A stretch of DNA of 64,000 bases from Marinobacter sp. ANT_B65 (GTDB lineage Bacteria; Pseudomonadota; Gammaproteobacteria; Pseudomonadales; Oleiphilaceae), in contig NZ_NXGV01000004.1 in assembly GCF_002407605.1 (NCBI RefSeq), forward strand, positions 62,001 to 126,000, written 5' to 3'. The position numbers and the translations under genes are program-made. Of the stretch, positions 18,283 through 26,961 are shown piece after piece. A model generated the notes under the pieces. The model was not told where the DNA came from and made no database searches. It saw nothing but the letters and a program-made list of their open reading frames with translations. Positions within the stretch are counted from its first letter, which is position 1; each line of letters begins with the position of its first letter.

Positions 18283-18740
18283 TGATGAACAGAGCTTTGC
18301 ACGGTCTTTTTACCATGGCGTCAGTTGCCTTGCTTGCCGCCCTCTTCAGCCTTCCTGCTCACGCAGGCTCTGAGGACTTCGGAGACTATCAGGTACACTG
18401 GAGCGTATTACCCAGCACCTTTCTGACCCCCGAGACAGCAAAGGCCAACAACCTGCAGCGCAGCAAAGGTATCGGTATCGTCAACATCTCCATCATGCAG
18501 GAGAATGAAGACGGCATACTTAAACCCGTCGCAGGCCAGGTGGAAGGCAGGGTTTCAAACGACATCCAGCAGGTGAAGTTTCTGGCATTCCGCAGAATAC
18601 GGGAGGGCGACTCTATCTACTTCATTGCCCAGTACCAATACTCCTCCGGAGAACTGATGACCTTCAACATCACCTCCCGTCCTACCGGGCATAGTCAGGA
18701 TTTGCCGGTACGATTCGCCCATACTCTTTTCAGCGATTGA
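18282..18740 (+). CDS. DUF4426 exported protein
   Basis: 152 residues with a signal peptide (hydrophobic core [15 protein letters not shown], cleavage near residue 27). A DUF4426 domain follows ([18 protein letters not shown] ... [13 protein letters not shown]). Unknown periplasmic function, and a regular member of the metXW-rdgB-hemW cluster in Pseudomonas-like bacteria. Its ATG overlaps the metW stop (TAATG); a second ATG lies one codon on. Confidence 0.88.
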   Translation: MMNRALHGLFTMASVALLAALFSLPAHAGSEDFGDYQVHWSVLPSTFLTPETAKANNLQRSKGIGIVNISIMQENEDGILKPVAGQVEGRVSNDIQQVKFLAFRRIREGDSIYFIAQYQYSSGELMTFNITSRPTGHSQDLPVRFAHTLFSD

Positions 18741-18747
18741 GCGAACC

Positions 18748-19347
18748 ATGTCTGACCGACTTGTTATAGCCAGCAACAACAAAGGCAAAATCAACGAATT
18801 TGCCCATCTCCTGGCGCCACTGGGCCTGATTCCTGTGCCCCAGGGTGAACTGGGCGTTGGCGAAGCCGAAGAACCGGCGGTTACCTTTGTCGAGAACGCA
18901 ATCCTCAAAGCCCGCCATGCAGCCAGGGAAACTGGCCTGCCCGCACTGGCTGACGACAGTGGTCTGGCCGTCGACGCGCTGGATGGTGCGCCCGGAGTTC
19001 GCTCGGCCCGCTATGCCGGGGCTGGAGCCTCCGATCGCGACAATCTGAATGCGCTTCTCGAAGCCATGACAGATGTACCTGACGGCCAGCGCGGCGCACA
19101 ATTTCACTGTGTTCTGGTATACCTTCGCCACGCTGATGACCCGACACCGATTGTGTGCCACGGCCGATGGCCTGGTTCGATTCTGAGGGCTCCGCAAGGC
19201 GACGGCGGATTCGGCTATGACCCTGTATTTCTTTGCCCCGAGACGGGCTGTAGTGCCGGGGAGCTGAGCCGGGACGAGAAAAGCCGGATAAGCCACCGGG
19301 GCCGGGCACTGGCATTACTTATGGAACAACTCAGAGCAGACCAGTGA
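18748..19347 (+). CDS. rdgB: dITP/XTP pyrophosphatase (RdgB/HAM1)
   Basis: 199 residues. Hydrolyses non-canonical purine triphosphates (dITP, XTP, ITP) to monophosphates, keeping them out of DNA and RNA. Motifs: substrate loop [12 protein letters not shown], metal/catalytic [20 protein letters not shown], and FGYDPVF followed by the SHRGRAL element. It lies 7 bp after DUF4426 and overlaps hemW by 4 bp (GTGA). Confidence 0.95.
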   Translation: MSDRLVIASNNKGKINEFAHLLAPLGLIPVPQGELGVGEAEEPAVTFVENAILKARHAARETGLPALADDSGLAVDALDGAPGVRSARYAGAGASDRDNLNALLEAMTDVPDGQRGAQFHCVLVYLRHADDPTPIVCHGRWPGSILRAPQGDGGFGYDPVFLCPETGCSAGELSRDEKSRISHRGRALALLMEQLRADQ

Positions 19348-20492
19348 CTGCACTCAACCCGGCACAGCCCAGGCCACCTCTGAGCCTGTATATTCATGTG
19401 CCCTGGTGTGTGCGGAAATGCCCCTACTGCGACTTCAATTCCCACGCGGTACAGAATGACGTTCCCGAATCCGCCTACCTGAATGCCCTGCTTGAGGACC
19501 TGGACCAGGATCTTGCGCTCGCCGATGGGCGATCGATCCAGACGGTCTTTATTGGCGGAGGAACGCCCTCACTGATGAGCGGCGACTTTTACAGAAAACT
19601 CTTCAGGGGCCTCTCCGAGCGCCTCATTTTTGCAGGGGACGCAGAGATCACACTGGAGGCCAATCCGGGCACTCTGGAAGAAGGACGGTTCGAGGCTTTT
19701 CGCGAGGCCGGCATCAACCGCCTCTCTATTGGCGTACAAAGCTTCAACCCTACCCATCTGAAAGCCCTCGGTCGCATCCATGACAGTGCAGCCGCTCACC
19801 GGGCAATCGATACTGCGAAAAAAGCGGGTTTCGATAACTTCAATCTGGATCTGATGCACGGTCTGCCAGGTCAGACCCCCGAGGAGGCTCTTGCGGATCT
19901 TCAGTCTGCCATGAGCCATGAGCCACCACACCTGTCCTGGTACCAGCTGACACTGGAGCCCAACACCGAGTTTTACAGCCGGCCGCCAGATCTGCCGGAT
20001 GACGACCTGCTTTGGGAGATTTCCCAACGGGGTGGAGACTATCTTCGCCAGCAGGGCTTCAACGACTATGAAATTTCGGCCTGGTGCCGCGAAGGAAAAG
20101 CCTCTCGTCATAACCTGAACTACTGGTCGTTTGGGGACTATATGGCACTTGGCGCCGGCGGCCACGGCAAAATAAGCCTGCCAGACGGTACAATCAAACG
20201 TTACTGGAAAACACGGCAACCAGAAGCCTACCTGAACAGAATCGGCAGTCGCACCGCCGGAAACGACAACATTGAAGCAGCAGAACTCCCTCTGGAATTC
20301 CTGATGAATGCACTGCGCCTGAGAAAAGGTGTGGATGAAAGCCTTTTTTATGATCGTACGGGTTTACCCCTGACATCCGTTGCGGTACAACTTGAAAGGC
20401 TACGTGAAGATAAATTGCTGGTTCGTGACCGGCTTCAGGCAACCGACCTGGGGCAGAGGTATCTGAACAGTCTTTTGGAGCGTTTTCTGTAA
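19344..20492 (+). CDS. hemW: HemW radical SAM heme chaperone
   Basis: 382 residues. Radical SAM cluster motif CVRKCPYC (CxxxCxxC plus an extra Cys in the HemW pattern), preceded by YIHVPW. SAM-binding GGGTPS and the HemW_C region are also present. HemW binds heme and helps load it into respiratory enzymes; older annotations call it oxygen-independent coproporphyrinogen oxidase-like, but the HemN-specific residues are not evident. GTG start overlapping the rdgB stop. Confidence 0.92.
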   Translation: MTALNPAQPRPPLSLYIHVPWCVRKCPYCDFNSHAVQNDVPESAYLNALLEDLDQDLALADGRSIQTVFIGGGTPSLMSGDFYRKLFRGLSERLIFAGDAEITLEANPGTLEEGRFEAFREAGINRLSIGVQSFNPTHLKALGRIHDSAAAHRAIDTAKKAGFDNFNLDLMHGLPGQTPEEALADLQSAMSHEPPHLSWYQLTLEPNTEFYSRPPDLPDDDLLWEISQRGGDYLRQQGFNDYEISAWCREGKASRHNLNYWSFGDYMALGAGGHGKISLPDGTIKRYWKTRQPEAYLNRIGSRTAGNDNIEAAELPLEFLMNALRLRKGVDESLFYDRTGLPLTSVAVQLERLREDKLLVRDRLQATDLGQRYLNSLLERFL

Positions 20493-21025
20493 TGGACACG
20501 GAAAAGGGATTATCGGCTTTACCTAAAAGCCTGAAAGCCTGCCTGATCGCAACGCTGGTTCTGCTGGCAGCCTTACTTATGATCAATCAGCCGCTGAAAA
20601 CCGGATCTGCACATCAGGGTATTATCAGCTTCCAATTGGCAGGGAATGCCGAGCAGGCGCTCGCCATCGTACAAAGCTGGGGTGATGAGGGATTGCAGTG
20701 GGCAAAACTGTCACTGTGGGTAGACTTCCTGTTCATTCCACTTTACTGCCTTACCCTCATACTTCTTACCAGGCACTGCACACAGGACAGACCAGGCATT
20801 CGCGAACGCACCACCGCGCGCTGGATTCGAACACTGTTTATAACCGCCGGATTCGCCGATGTGACGGAAAACGTGTTGCTCCTGAATAACCTGGAGGCAC
20901 CTGCGGATGCCATCAGCCTTGCCGCCACTATAAGCGCACTTGCCAAGTTTACTGCCCTGACCTTAGGCATTGCCGGGCTGGTAATTATCCGGGCAGCCAG
21001 ACGCCATCCGTTGGCGCCAGGCTGA
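20492..21025 (+). CDS. Unrecognised integral membrane protein
   Basis: 177 residues with about four hydrophobic segments (near 16-32, 72-95, 108-125 and 140-165). The last helix ends in a basic tail. Its ATG overlaps the hemW stop (TAATG), so it is the last gene of the metX-to-hemW operon. I do not recognise a family; small four-helix proteins of this kind have no assigned role. Convergent with trmB. Confidence 0.7.
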   Translation: MDTEKGLSALPKSLKACLIATLVLLAALLMINQPLKTGSAHQGIISFQLAGNAEQALAIVQSWGDEGLQWAKLSLWVDFLFIPLYCLTLILLTRHCTQDRPGIRERTTARWIRTLFITAGFADVTENVLLLNNLEAPADAISLAATISALAKFTALTLGIAGLVIIRAARRHPLAPG

Positions 21026-21069
21026 ACCGGGTCAGAAAACCAGAGCTTCAGGGAACATCAGCCAGTATT

Positions 21070-21786
21070 TTAATTGGTGCGGCGAAACAGCAGATCCCAT
21101 ACGCCGTGGCCCAGATTTTCTCCACGCTTCTCAAACTTGGTTACCGGACGATATTCAGGCCGTGGTGAATATTCCCCCTGCGCCTGAGTATTGGCGAACC
21201 CTTCAGCGTCACCCATTACTTCCATCATATGCTCAGCGTAGTTTTCCCAGTCTGTGGCAAGATGCAGGATGCCACCCACCCTCAACTTATGACGGATACG
21301 CTGAACAAACTCAGGCTGAACCAGCCGACGTTTGTTGTGCTTCTTTTTGTGCCAGGGGTCCGGGAAAAAAACCATAACCTGATCCAGACACGCGTCTGGC
21401 AGACACAGGTCGATAACATCGTTCGCGTCTATGTTATAAACACGAACATTCTCCAGCCCTCGATCCTCAATATCCTTGAGCAGTGCCCCTACACCGGGCA
21501 AGTGCACTTCCACGCCGATGAAATCCTGCTCTGGCGCGGCTTCTGCCATCTCTGCAAGAGAGCGGCCCATACCGAAACCGATTTCCAGGTTCAGCATGGC
21601 TTCCCGACCAAAAATCTGGCGAGGATCAATCATTCCGTCTTCGCGGCTCAGGCCAAACCTGGGCCAGCTGCGTTCATAGGCTTTTTTCTGGCCGTCAGTC
21701 ATGCGCCCCTGGCGCAGTACAAAACTGCGAACACCACGGCGTGTGGTCACGGGTGAGTCATTGCTTGACTCTTTCTGGTCAGTCAT
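21070..21786 (-). CDS. trmB: tRNA (guanine-N7-)-methyltransferase
   Basis: 238 residues. Makes m7G46 in the variable loop of tRNAs. SAM-binding motif [15 protein letters not shown], and the family signature [21 protein letters not shown], with further conserved residues VTKFEKRG near the end. ATG 21786 has AAGGA about 6 nt upstream, so the TTG two codons earlier (21792) is less likely. Confidence 0.95.
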   Translation of the reverse strand: MTDQKESSNDSPVTTRRGVRSFVLRQGRMTDGQKKAYERSWPRFGLSREDGMIDPRQIFGREAMLNLEIGFGMGRSLAEMAEAAPEQDFIGVEVHLPGVGALLKDIEDRGLENVRVYNIDANDVIDLCLPDACLDQVMVFFPDPWHKKKHNKRRLVQPEFVQRIRHKLRVGGILHLATDWENYAEHMMEVMGDAEGFANTQAQGEYSPRPEYRPVTKFEKRGENLGHGVWDLLFRRTN

Positions 21787-21857
21787 CTGCAATCCTTAAC
21801 CGCTGGCTGCGGATTTGATTAACGGAATTTGCGCACAGTTTACCAGAGTAGAAGGCA

Positions 21858-23384
21858 TCAGGCGGATACCACAGAACTCTTACCTGTCTGGCGATCCAGC
21901 TGGCGGTACCCCAGAGCTTCCACAAGATTCCGCTGAGCAACGGTATCGCACCCCTCAAGATCTGCCAGCGTCCGGGCTACCCGCAATATCCGGTGCAGCG
22001 CCCGGGCCGAGAGCCCGAGCTTCTCCATAGCACCGGCAAGCAGCTTTTCTCCGGATTCTTCGAGGCTACAGGCCTCCTGCAACTCACGTCCGGACAATGT
22101 GGCATTTACGCAACCCCGCCGGGCCTGGCGATCCCTGGCGAGCACCACCCGATCGCGCACCACAGCACTGCACTCGCCGTCTCCGCCGGACTGCATCAAC
22201 ACATCACCACTTTGCACCGGCACTTCTACGTGCAGATCAAACCTGTCCAGCAAAGGTCCCGAAATTTTTGCGCGGTATCGCATCACCTGTTGAGGTGTGC
22301 ACTGACATTCAATGGTTGGGTGCCCACTGTAACCACACGGGCATGGATTCATTGCGCCGACGACCTGAAACCGTGCAGGGAAACTAACCTGCCGAGCCGC
22401 CCGGCTGATGGCAATTTCTCCGGTTTCCATCGGCTCCCGCAACACCTCCAGCACACGGCGCTCAAACTCAGGTAACTCATCAAGAAACAGAACGCCACGG
22501 TGGGCCAGGGAAATTTCTCCGGGCCTGGGGCTACTGCCACCTCCCACCATAGCCACAGCAGAGGCAGTGTGATGCGGAGATCTGAATGGAGGCTGGCGCC
22601 AGCCGCCCTCCCGCATTGGCAGCCCGGCGACCGAGTGCACACTGGCAACTTCCATAGCATGGTCATCGTCCAGATCCGGCAAGATACCGGGCAGCCGGCT
22701 TGCCAGCATGCTTTTACCTGTGCCTGGCGGGCCAAAAAACAGCAGGTTATGGGCCCCCGCTGCTGCTACCTCCAGCGCCCTTCTCGGGACGCTTTGACCA
22801 CGCACATCGGCAAGGTCCGGCATGCCGGCAGCAGCAGGTCGTTCGGGCATCGTATGCTGCACGGGAATCAGTTGCGCCCGGTCACAAAGATGCTCACAGA
22901 CTGCAAGTATGTGGCTCGCCGCCAGCACATCATTCTGGCTTGCAAGGGCCGCTTCTTCTGCATTGCCCTGAGGCACCAGCAGTCTCCGCCCTTCTTTTCG
23001 CGCGGCCAGCACTGCAGGCAGAACGCCTTTAAGAGGGCGAAGTGCGCCATCCAGTGAGAGCTCTCCCAGGAATTCGCATGAAGACAGGCTTTCCGCCGGG
23101 ATCTGCCCGGAGGCGGCAAGAATTCCCAGAGCAATGGGCAAATCGAAGCGGCCACCCTCTTTGGGCAGGTCAGCAGGAGCAAGGTTGATCGTAATTCTGC
23201 GTGCGGGAAACTCAAAGCCTGCATTCAGCAAGGCACTTCTTACTCTTTCCCGGCTTTCACGCACGCCGGTTTCTGGCAGACCAACAATAGAAAGCGCGGG
23301 CAGGCCACCCGACAGGTGAACCTCAACAGTGACTTCTGGCGCAGAAACGCCAACGCTGGCACGGGAGTGGACAACGGCAAGCAT
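21858..23384 (-). CDS. comM: ComM/YifB AAA+ helicase-like protein (Mg-chelatase family)
   Basis: 508 residues. N-terminal Lon-protease-like domain (about 1-170), a central AAA+ module with Walker A GPPGTGKSMLASR and Walker B GVLFLDELPEF, and a C-terminal Mg-chelatase-type domain with the CPCGYSGHP cysteine motif. In naturally competent relatives, ComM is a hexameric branch-migration helicase that extends integration of incoming DNA. It is single-copy and widely conserved, so presence alone does not prove competence. Confidence 0.93.
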   Translation of the reverse strand: MLAVVHSRASVGVSAPEVTVEVHLSGGLPALSIVGLPETGVRESRERVRSALLNAGFEFPARRITINLAPADLPKEGGRFDLPIALGILAASGQIPAESLSSCEFLGELSLDGALRPLKGVLPAVLAARKEGRRLLVPQGNAEEAALASQNDVLAASHILAVCEHLCDRAQLIPVQHTMPERPAAAGMPDLADVRGQSVPRRALEVAAAGAHNLLFFGPPGTGKSMLASRLPGILPDLDDDHAMEVASVHSVAGLPMREGGWRQPPFRSPHHTASAVAMVGGGSSPRPGEISLAHRGVLFLDELPEFERRVLEVLREPMETGEIAISRAARQVSFPARFQVVGAMNPCPCGYSGHPTIECQCTPQQVMRYRAKISGPLLDRFDLHVEVPVQSGDVLMQSGGDGECSAVVRDRVVLARDRQARRGCVNATLSGRELQEACSLEESGEKLLAGAMEKLGLSARALHRILRVARTLADLEGCDTVAQRNLVEALGYRQLDRQTGKSSVVSA

Positions 23385-23465
23385 AACAACCTTCCATGGT
23401 TTCGGAAATCAACAGGGGCCGGGGTAAATCGACCGCTCCGGCTTCCTGCCGGGACCTCTGGGAGT

Positions 23466-23720
23466 CTACTGCGTTTTCAGAGACTGCTCCAGATCAGCAA
23501 CTCTCTTTTCAAGAGTCTCGACCTTTTCGCGGGTTTTCATAAGCACCGCTTGCTGGGCATCAAACTCTTCACGGGTTACCAGTTCCAACCGTGACAGAAC
23601 CGCCATAACCGTAGCACGCGCCTGGGTTTCAAAATCTTCACGCGCAGCACGAGCCATATCTGGAACAAACTGGCCGAACTGCCCCTGTAGCTGGGCGAAA
23701 ATATCCTGTGGACCTTTCAC
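23466..23720 (-). CDS. ubiK: UbiK (YqiC/BMFP family) ubiquinone biosynthesis accessory factor
   Basis: 84 residues. An amphipathic N-terminal helix is followed by the conserved block AVLSRLELVTREEFDAQQ and a C-terminal coiled coil (TREKVETLEKRVADLEQ). UbiK helps the Ubi hydroxylase complex at membranes or lipids. I choose GTG at 23720 because GAGGTG lies 5 nt upstream; the longer frame to 23762 lacks a ribosome site and extends beyond the family. It sits between comM and glnK as in Pseudomonas. Confidence 0.85.
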   Translation of the reverse strand: MKGPQDIFAQLQGQFGQFVPDMARAAREDFETQARATVMAVLSRLELVTREEFDAQQAVLMKTREKVETLEKRVADLEQSLKTQ

Positions 23721-23831
23721 AAACCACCTCACTGATTCAAATAAATGTCCGCTTTCGACCAAAAGAGTAGCGCCATGGCCGGTTTGCGGGAGTGTATCAC
23801 ACCGCCAGCCCTGCCATACTGTGTGCGGCAG

Positions 23832-23846
23832 GCACTATAATAGTCC
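23832..23846. promoter_or_regulatory. Probable NtrC half/weak binding site upstream of glnK
   Basis: GCACTATAATAGTCC fits the NtrC enhancer pattern GCAC-N7-GTGC except in the right arm. It lies about 155 bp upstream of the -24 element and shares the inner TAT-ATA core with the perfect site at 23894. Confidence 0.55.
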
Positions 23847-23893
23847 AGCCGGCCCGCAAACCTGCTCTTATCTGGGTCAAGGGCTGCCAAGAC

Positions 23894-23908
23894 GCACTAT
23901 TATAGTGC
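23894..23908. promoter_or_regulatory. NtrC binding site (perfect dyad) upstream of glnK
   Basis: GCACTATTATAGTGC is a 15-bp palindrome matching the NtrC consensus GCAC-N7-GTGC. It is placed about 80-90 bp upstream of the -24/-12 promoter, a normal distance for an enhancer of a sigma54 promoter. Confidence 0.75.
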
Positions 23909-23984
23909 AAAAGCTGGCACTCAAATACATGCCAGAGCAATACAAAGAAATACCAACTTGTTGTTTTTATTTAATTTTTTTGCG

Positions 23985-24001
23985 TTGGCATACACGGTGC
24001 T
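23985..24001 (+). promoter_or_regulatory. Sigma54 (-24/-12) promoter of glnK-amt
   Basis: TTGGCATACACGGTGCT has GG at 23987-23988 and GC at 23999-24000 with exactly 10 bp between, matching the sigma54 consensus (TGGCAC-N5-TTGC) with small deviations. Transcription would start near 24012, leaving a leader of about 100 nt before glnK. The two upstream dyads make NtrC control under nitrogen limitation likely. Apart from these sites the 23721-24111 gap shows no gene. Confidence 0.75.
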
Positions 24002-24087
24002 ATAGCTCTCATACGCAATCCGCACAATTGACGTGCGAAGCGGCAGCACCCCGAACTCAACAACCGGCCGTTGGGCTCTCACGTTGA

Positions 24088-24450
<363 letters not shown>

Positions 24451-24520
24451 TCCCGATCTGACCACCTAACTGCCAACGCAAAAAAAACCAATTTGAAGTG
24501 CCTCGTGCGGAGGGCATCCT

Positions 24521-25789
24521 ATGGAAAACAATCTCTTTCACCTGCAGTATGCAATAGATACCTTTTATTTCCTGGTATGCGGCGCCCTAGTAATGTGGAT
24601 GGCCGCCGGCTTCGCCATGCTCGAATCAGGGCTGGTACGAGCAAAAAATACCACAGAAATTCTTACCAAGAACGTCGCACTCTTTGCCGTTGCCTCCATC
24701 ATGTACCTGGTGTGTGGCTATGCAATCATGTACGACGGATCCCTGCTGCTAGCAGGCATCGAAAGCACTGACCCCACTGCGGTACTGGGCGATTTCGCTT
24801 CCCGTGAAGATGGCTTCGAAGGCGGTTCTATCTACTCTGGAGCAGCAGACTTCTTCTTCCAGGTAGTGTTCGTGGCCACGGCCATGTCGATTGTCTCCGG
24901 TGCGGTTGCTGAGCGCATGAAGCTCTGGGCATTCCTTGTTTTCGCCGTTGTAATGACAGGCGTGATCTACCCGCTGGAAGGCTCCTGGACCTGGGGCGGC
25001 AACGACGTCTTCGGCATGTACAACCTGGGCGACCTTGGTTTCAGCGACTTTGCGGGTTCTGGCATAGTCCACCTCGCGGGCGCAGCTGCTGCACTTGCTG
25101 GCGTGCTCCTGCTTGGTGCACGGAAAGGCAAATACGGTCCTAACGGTGAAATCCGCGCTATCCCTGGTGCCAACCTGCCGCTGGCAGCTCTGGGTACCTT
25201 TATCCTCTGGATGGGCTGGTTTGGCTTCAATGGTGGCTCCGTACTGAAACTGGGCGATATTGCCAGCGCCAACTCTGTTGCCATGGTATTCCTCAACACC
25301 AATGCAGCAGCAGCCGGTGGTGCTATTGCAGCACTGATCACGGGTCGTATGCTGTTCGGCAAGGCCGATCTGACCATGCTTCTTAACGGCGCCATTGCGG
25401 GCCTGGTGGTTATCACTGCAGAACCCTCTACACCTACAGCATTGATCGCAACCCTTTGGGGCGCTCTGGGCGGCATAGCTGTTGTATTCAGCGTTATCCT
25501 GCTGGACAAGCTGCGCATCGATGATCCTGTCGGCGCAATCTCAGCTCACGGTGTCTGTGGCCTGCTCGGCCTGGCACTGGTTCCCATCACTAACTCCAAC
25601 GCCACCTTCAGCGGACAGCTGATTGGCGCCATCACCATCTTCGCCTGGGTATTCCTTGCAAGCCTGGTGGTCTGGGGCATCATCAAAGCTGTGATGGGCC
25701 TGCGAGTCAGTGAAGAGGAAGAATACGAAGGTATTGATCTGTCCGAATGCGGCATGGAAGCCTATCCGGAGTTCGTTAACAGCAAGTAA
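24521..25789 (+). CDS. amt: Ammonium transporter Amt
   Basis: 422 residues with eleven predicted transmembrane helices. Landmarks include the N-terminal MAAGFAMLESGLVRAKNTTEIL helix pieces, WTWGG with DFAGSGIVHLAGA (first pore-lining His), and SAHGVCGLLG (second His of the twin-His pair). It conducts ammonium into the cell under GlnK control. It lies 70 bp after glnK with a strong GGAGGG ribosome site and is followed by a clear terminator. Confidence 0.95.
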   Translation: MENNLFHLQYAIDTFYFLVCGALVMWMAAGFAMLESGLVRAKNTTEILTKNVALFAVASIMYLVCGYAIMYDGSLLLAGIESTDPTAVLGDFASREDGFEGGSIYSGAADFFFQVVFVATAMSIVSGAVAERMKLWAFLVFAVVMTGVIYPLEGSWTWGGNDVFGMYNLGDLGFSDFAGSGIVHLAGAAAALAGVLLLGARKGKYGPNGEIRAIPGANLPLAALGTFILWMGWFGFNGGSVLKLGDIASANSVAMVFLNTNAAAAGGAIAALITGRMLFGKADLTMLLNGAIAGLVVITAEPSTPTALIATLWGALGGIAVVFSVILLDKLRIDDPVGAISAHGVCGLLGLALVPITNSNATFSGQLIGAITIFAWVFLASLVVWGIIKAVMGLRVSEEEEYEGIDLSECGMEAYPEFVNSK

Positions 25790-25805
25790 TATACGCTGAA
25801 CGAAC

Positions 25806-25839
25806 AAAAAGGGGTGCCTGAGAAGGCGCCCCTTTTTTT
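25806..25839. terminator. Rho-independent terminator after amt
   Basis: Stem GGGGTGCC/GGCGCCCC (one G-T pair) extended by A/T pairs, 6-nt loop, then seven T. It lies between the convergent amt and speE genes and has an A-run on the other side, so it may work in both directions. Confidence 0.85.
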
Positions 25840-25863
25840 ATAGGCAGGAACTATATTTTCAGA

Positions 25864-26745
25864 TCAGCCTTCCTGGGGCCGCACTTCGTCTTCAAGTGCA
25901 TCAATCATAAACTGGGGCATGGCCAGAGCGCCGTGGTGAACCCCCGCGTTATAGTATCGGGTTACGAACGGGCGGTTGTTAGCATCGTCTTCACGGAAAT
26001 ACTTTACCGGGTTATCTTTACTGGCCATGGTGCAACTCCACCAGCCAGTAGGGTAAACAGGTTGCGGGAACGGCAGTGTCTGCACGTGGCTGAAGCCCGC
26101 TTTGCGCATGTCGCTGTGAATATCTTTTATGATGGTGTCAGTATGCAGCAACGGCGATTCGCTCTGCTGCACAATGATACCGCCCTCACCCAGCGCCAGC
26201 ATCGCGTCACGGTAGAAATCCAGAGCGAACAGTCCCTCTGCAGGGCCTACCGGGTCTGTGCTGTCGATAATAAGAATATCGATGCTGCCGGGATCCACTT
26301 CCCGCATCCACTGTATGCCATCACCAAAGAAAAAGTTGGCCCTTGGGTCATCGTTGGATTCACACAGTTCAGGAAAGTATTCCTCGGATACGCGGGTAAC
26401 ACGCTCGTCAATTTCAACCTGCCAGGCTTCTTCCACATCAGGGTGTTTCAGAACTTCTTTCAGAGTACCGCAATCTCCCCCCCCGACGATTACGACTTTT
26501 TTCGGCTTTTTGTGGGTAAACAGTGCCGGATGGGTCATCATCTCGTGGTATAGAAAGTTGTCGCGGGTGGTGAGCATTACACACCCATCCAGCACCATCA
26601 GGTTGCCGAAAGTTTCGGTTTCATAGATTTCCAGTTTCTGAAACGGAGTCTGTTCTTCGTGCAGCTTCTGTTTCACCTGCAGTGAAAATGCCGTTCCGTG
26701 ATCCTGGAATATCTCCGTAAACCAGTTGTTATTCAGCGTGGTCAT
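25864..26745 (-). CDS. speE: Spermidine synthase
   Basis: 293 residues. Transfers aminopropyl from decarboxylated SAM to putrescine. Motifs: LMVLDGCVMLTTRDNFLYHEMM, GGGDCGTLKEVLKH (SAM-type binding), IDILIIDSTDPVGPAEGLF and the PVYPTGWWSCTMASK segment. ATG 26745 has AGGAG at the right distance and matches the family start (NNNWFTEIF); the longer frame from 26871 is rejected. Divergent from speA, forming a polyamine locus. Confidence 0.94.
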   Translation of the reverse strand: MTTLNNNWFTEIFQDHGTAFSLQVKQKLHEEQTPFQKLEIYETETFGNLMVLDGCVMLTTRDNFLYHEMMTHPALFTHKKPKKVVIVGGGDCGTLKEVLKHPDVEEAWQVEIDERVTRVSEEYFPELCESNDDPRANFFFGDGIQWMREVDPGSIDILIIDSTDPVGPAEGLFALDFYRDAMLALGEGGIIVQQSESPLLHTDTIIKDIHSDMRKAGFSHVQTLPFPQPVYPTGWWSCTMASKDNPVKYFREDDANNRPFVTRYYNAGVHHGALAMPQFMIDALEDEVRPQEG

Positions 26746-26786
26746 GGTGCTCTCCTGAGAAACCTGGGTGCTATGTCCGAAAAGCA

Positions 26787-26908
26787 TATTGTAGGGGCGC
26801 AAAGCAGCCAGCCAAAGTATTAGTTGGTAATTGTTGCCATTTACCCGGATGGCCGGCGGGATTATCAACACTGGAGGCTTTTAGCTGCAGGAGGCAGGCC
26901 CTACAATA
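26787..26908. promoter_or_regulatory. Divergent speE/speA promoter region with inverted -10 boxes
   Basis: TATTGTAGGGGC (26787-26798) and GGCCCTACAATA (26897-26908) are near-perfect inverted copies about 100 bp apart. Each contains a TACAAT -10-like hexamer facing outward, one for speE and one for speA. On the speE side TTGGCT lies 16 bp upstream as a possible -35; the speA side has only a weak -35. The symmetry suggests either shared promoter design or a common operator. Confidence 0.45.
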
Positions 26909-26961
26909 CCAGCCATTCAGCAGGCCCGACCGGCCCCGTTTTTCTTGGAAGGATAGCAGCC

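Noticed and set aside
19344..20492. Call as oxygen-independent coproporphyrinogen oxidase HemN
   Set aside because: Length and the CxxxCxxC context fit HemW; the longer HemN N-terminus is missing.
23914..23935. TGGCAC-containing second sigma54 promoter near the NtrC site
   Set aside because: The following GC is 13 bp, not 10 bp, after the GG, so spacing is wrong.
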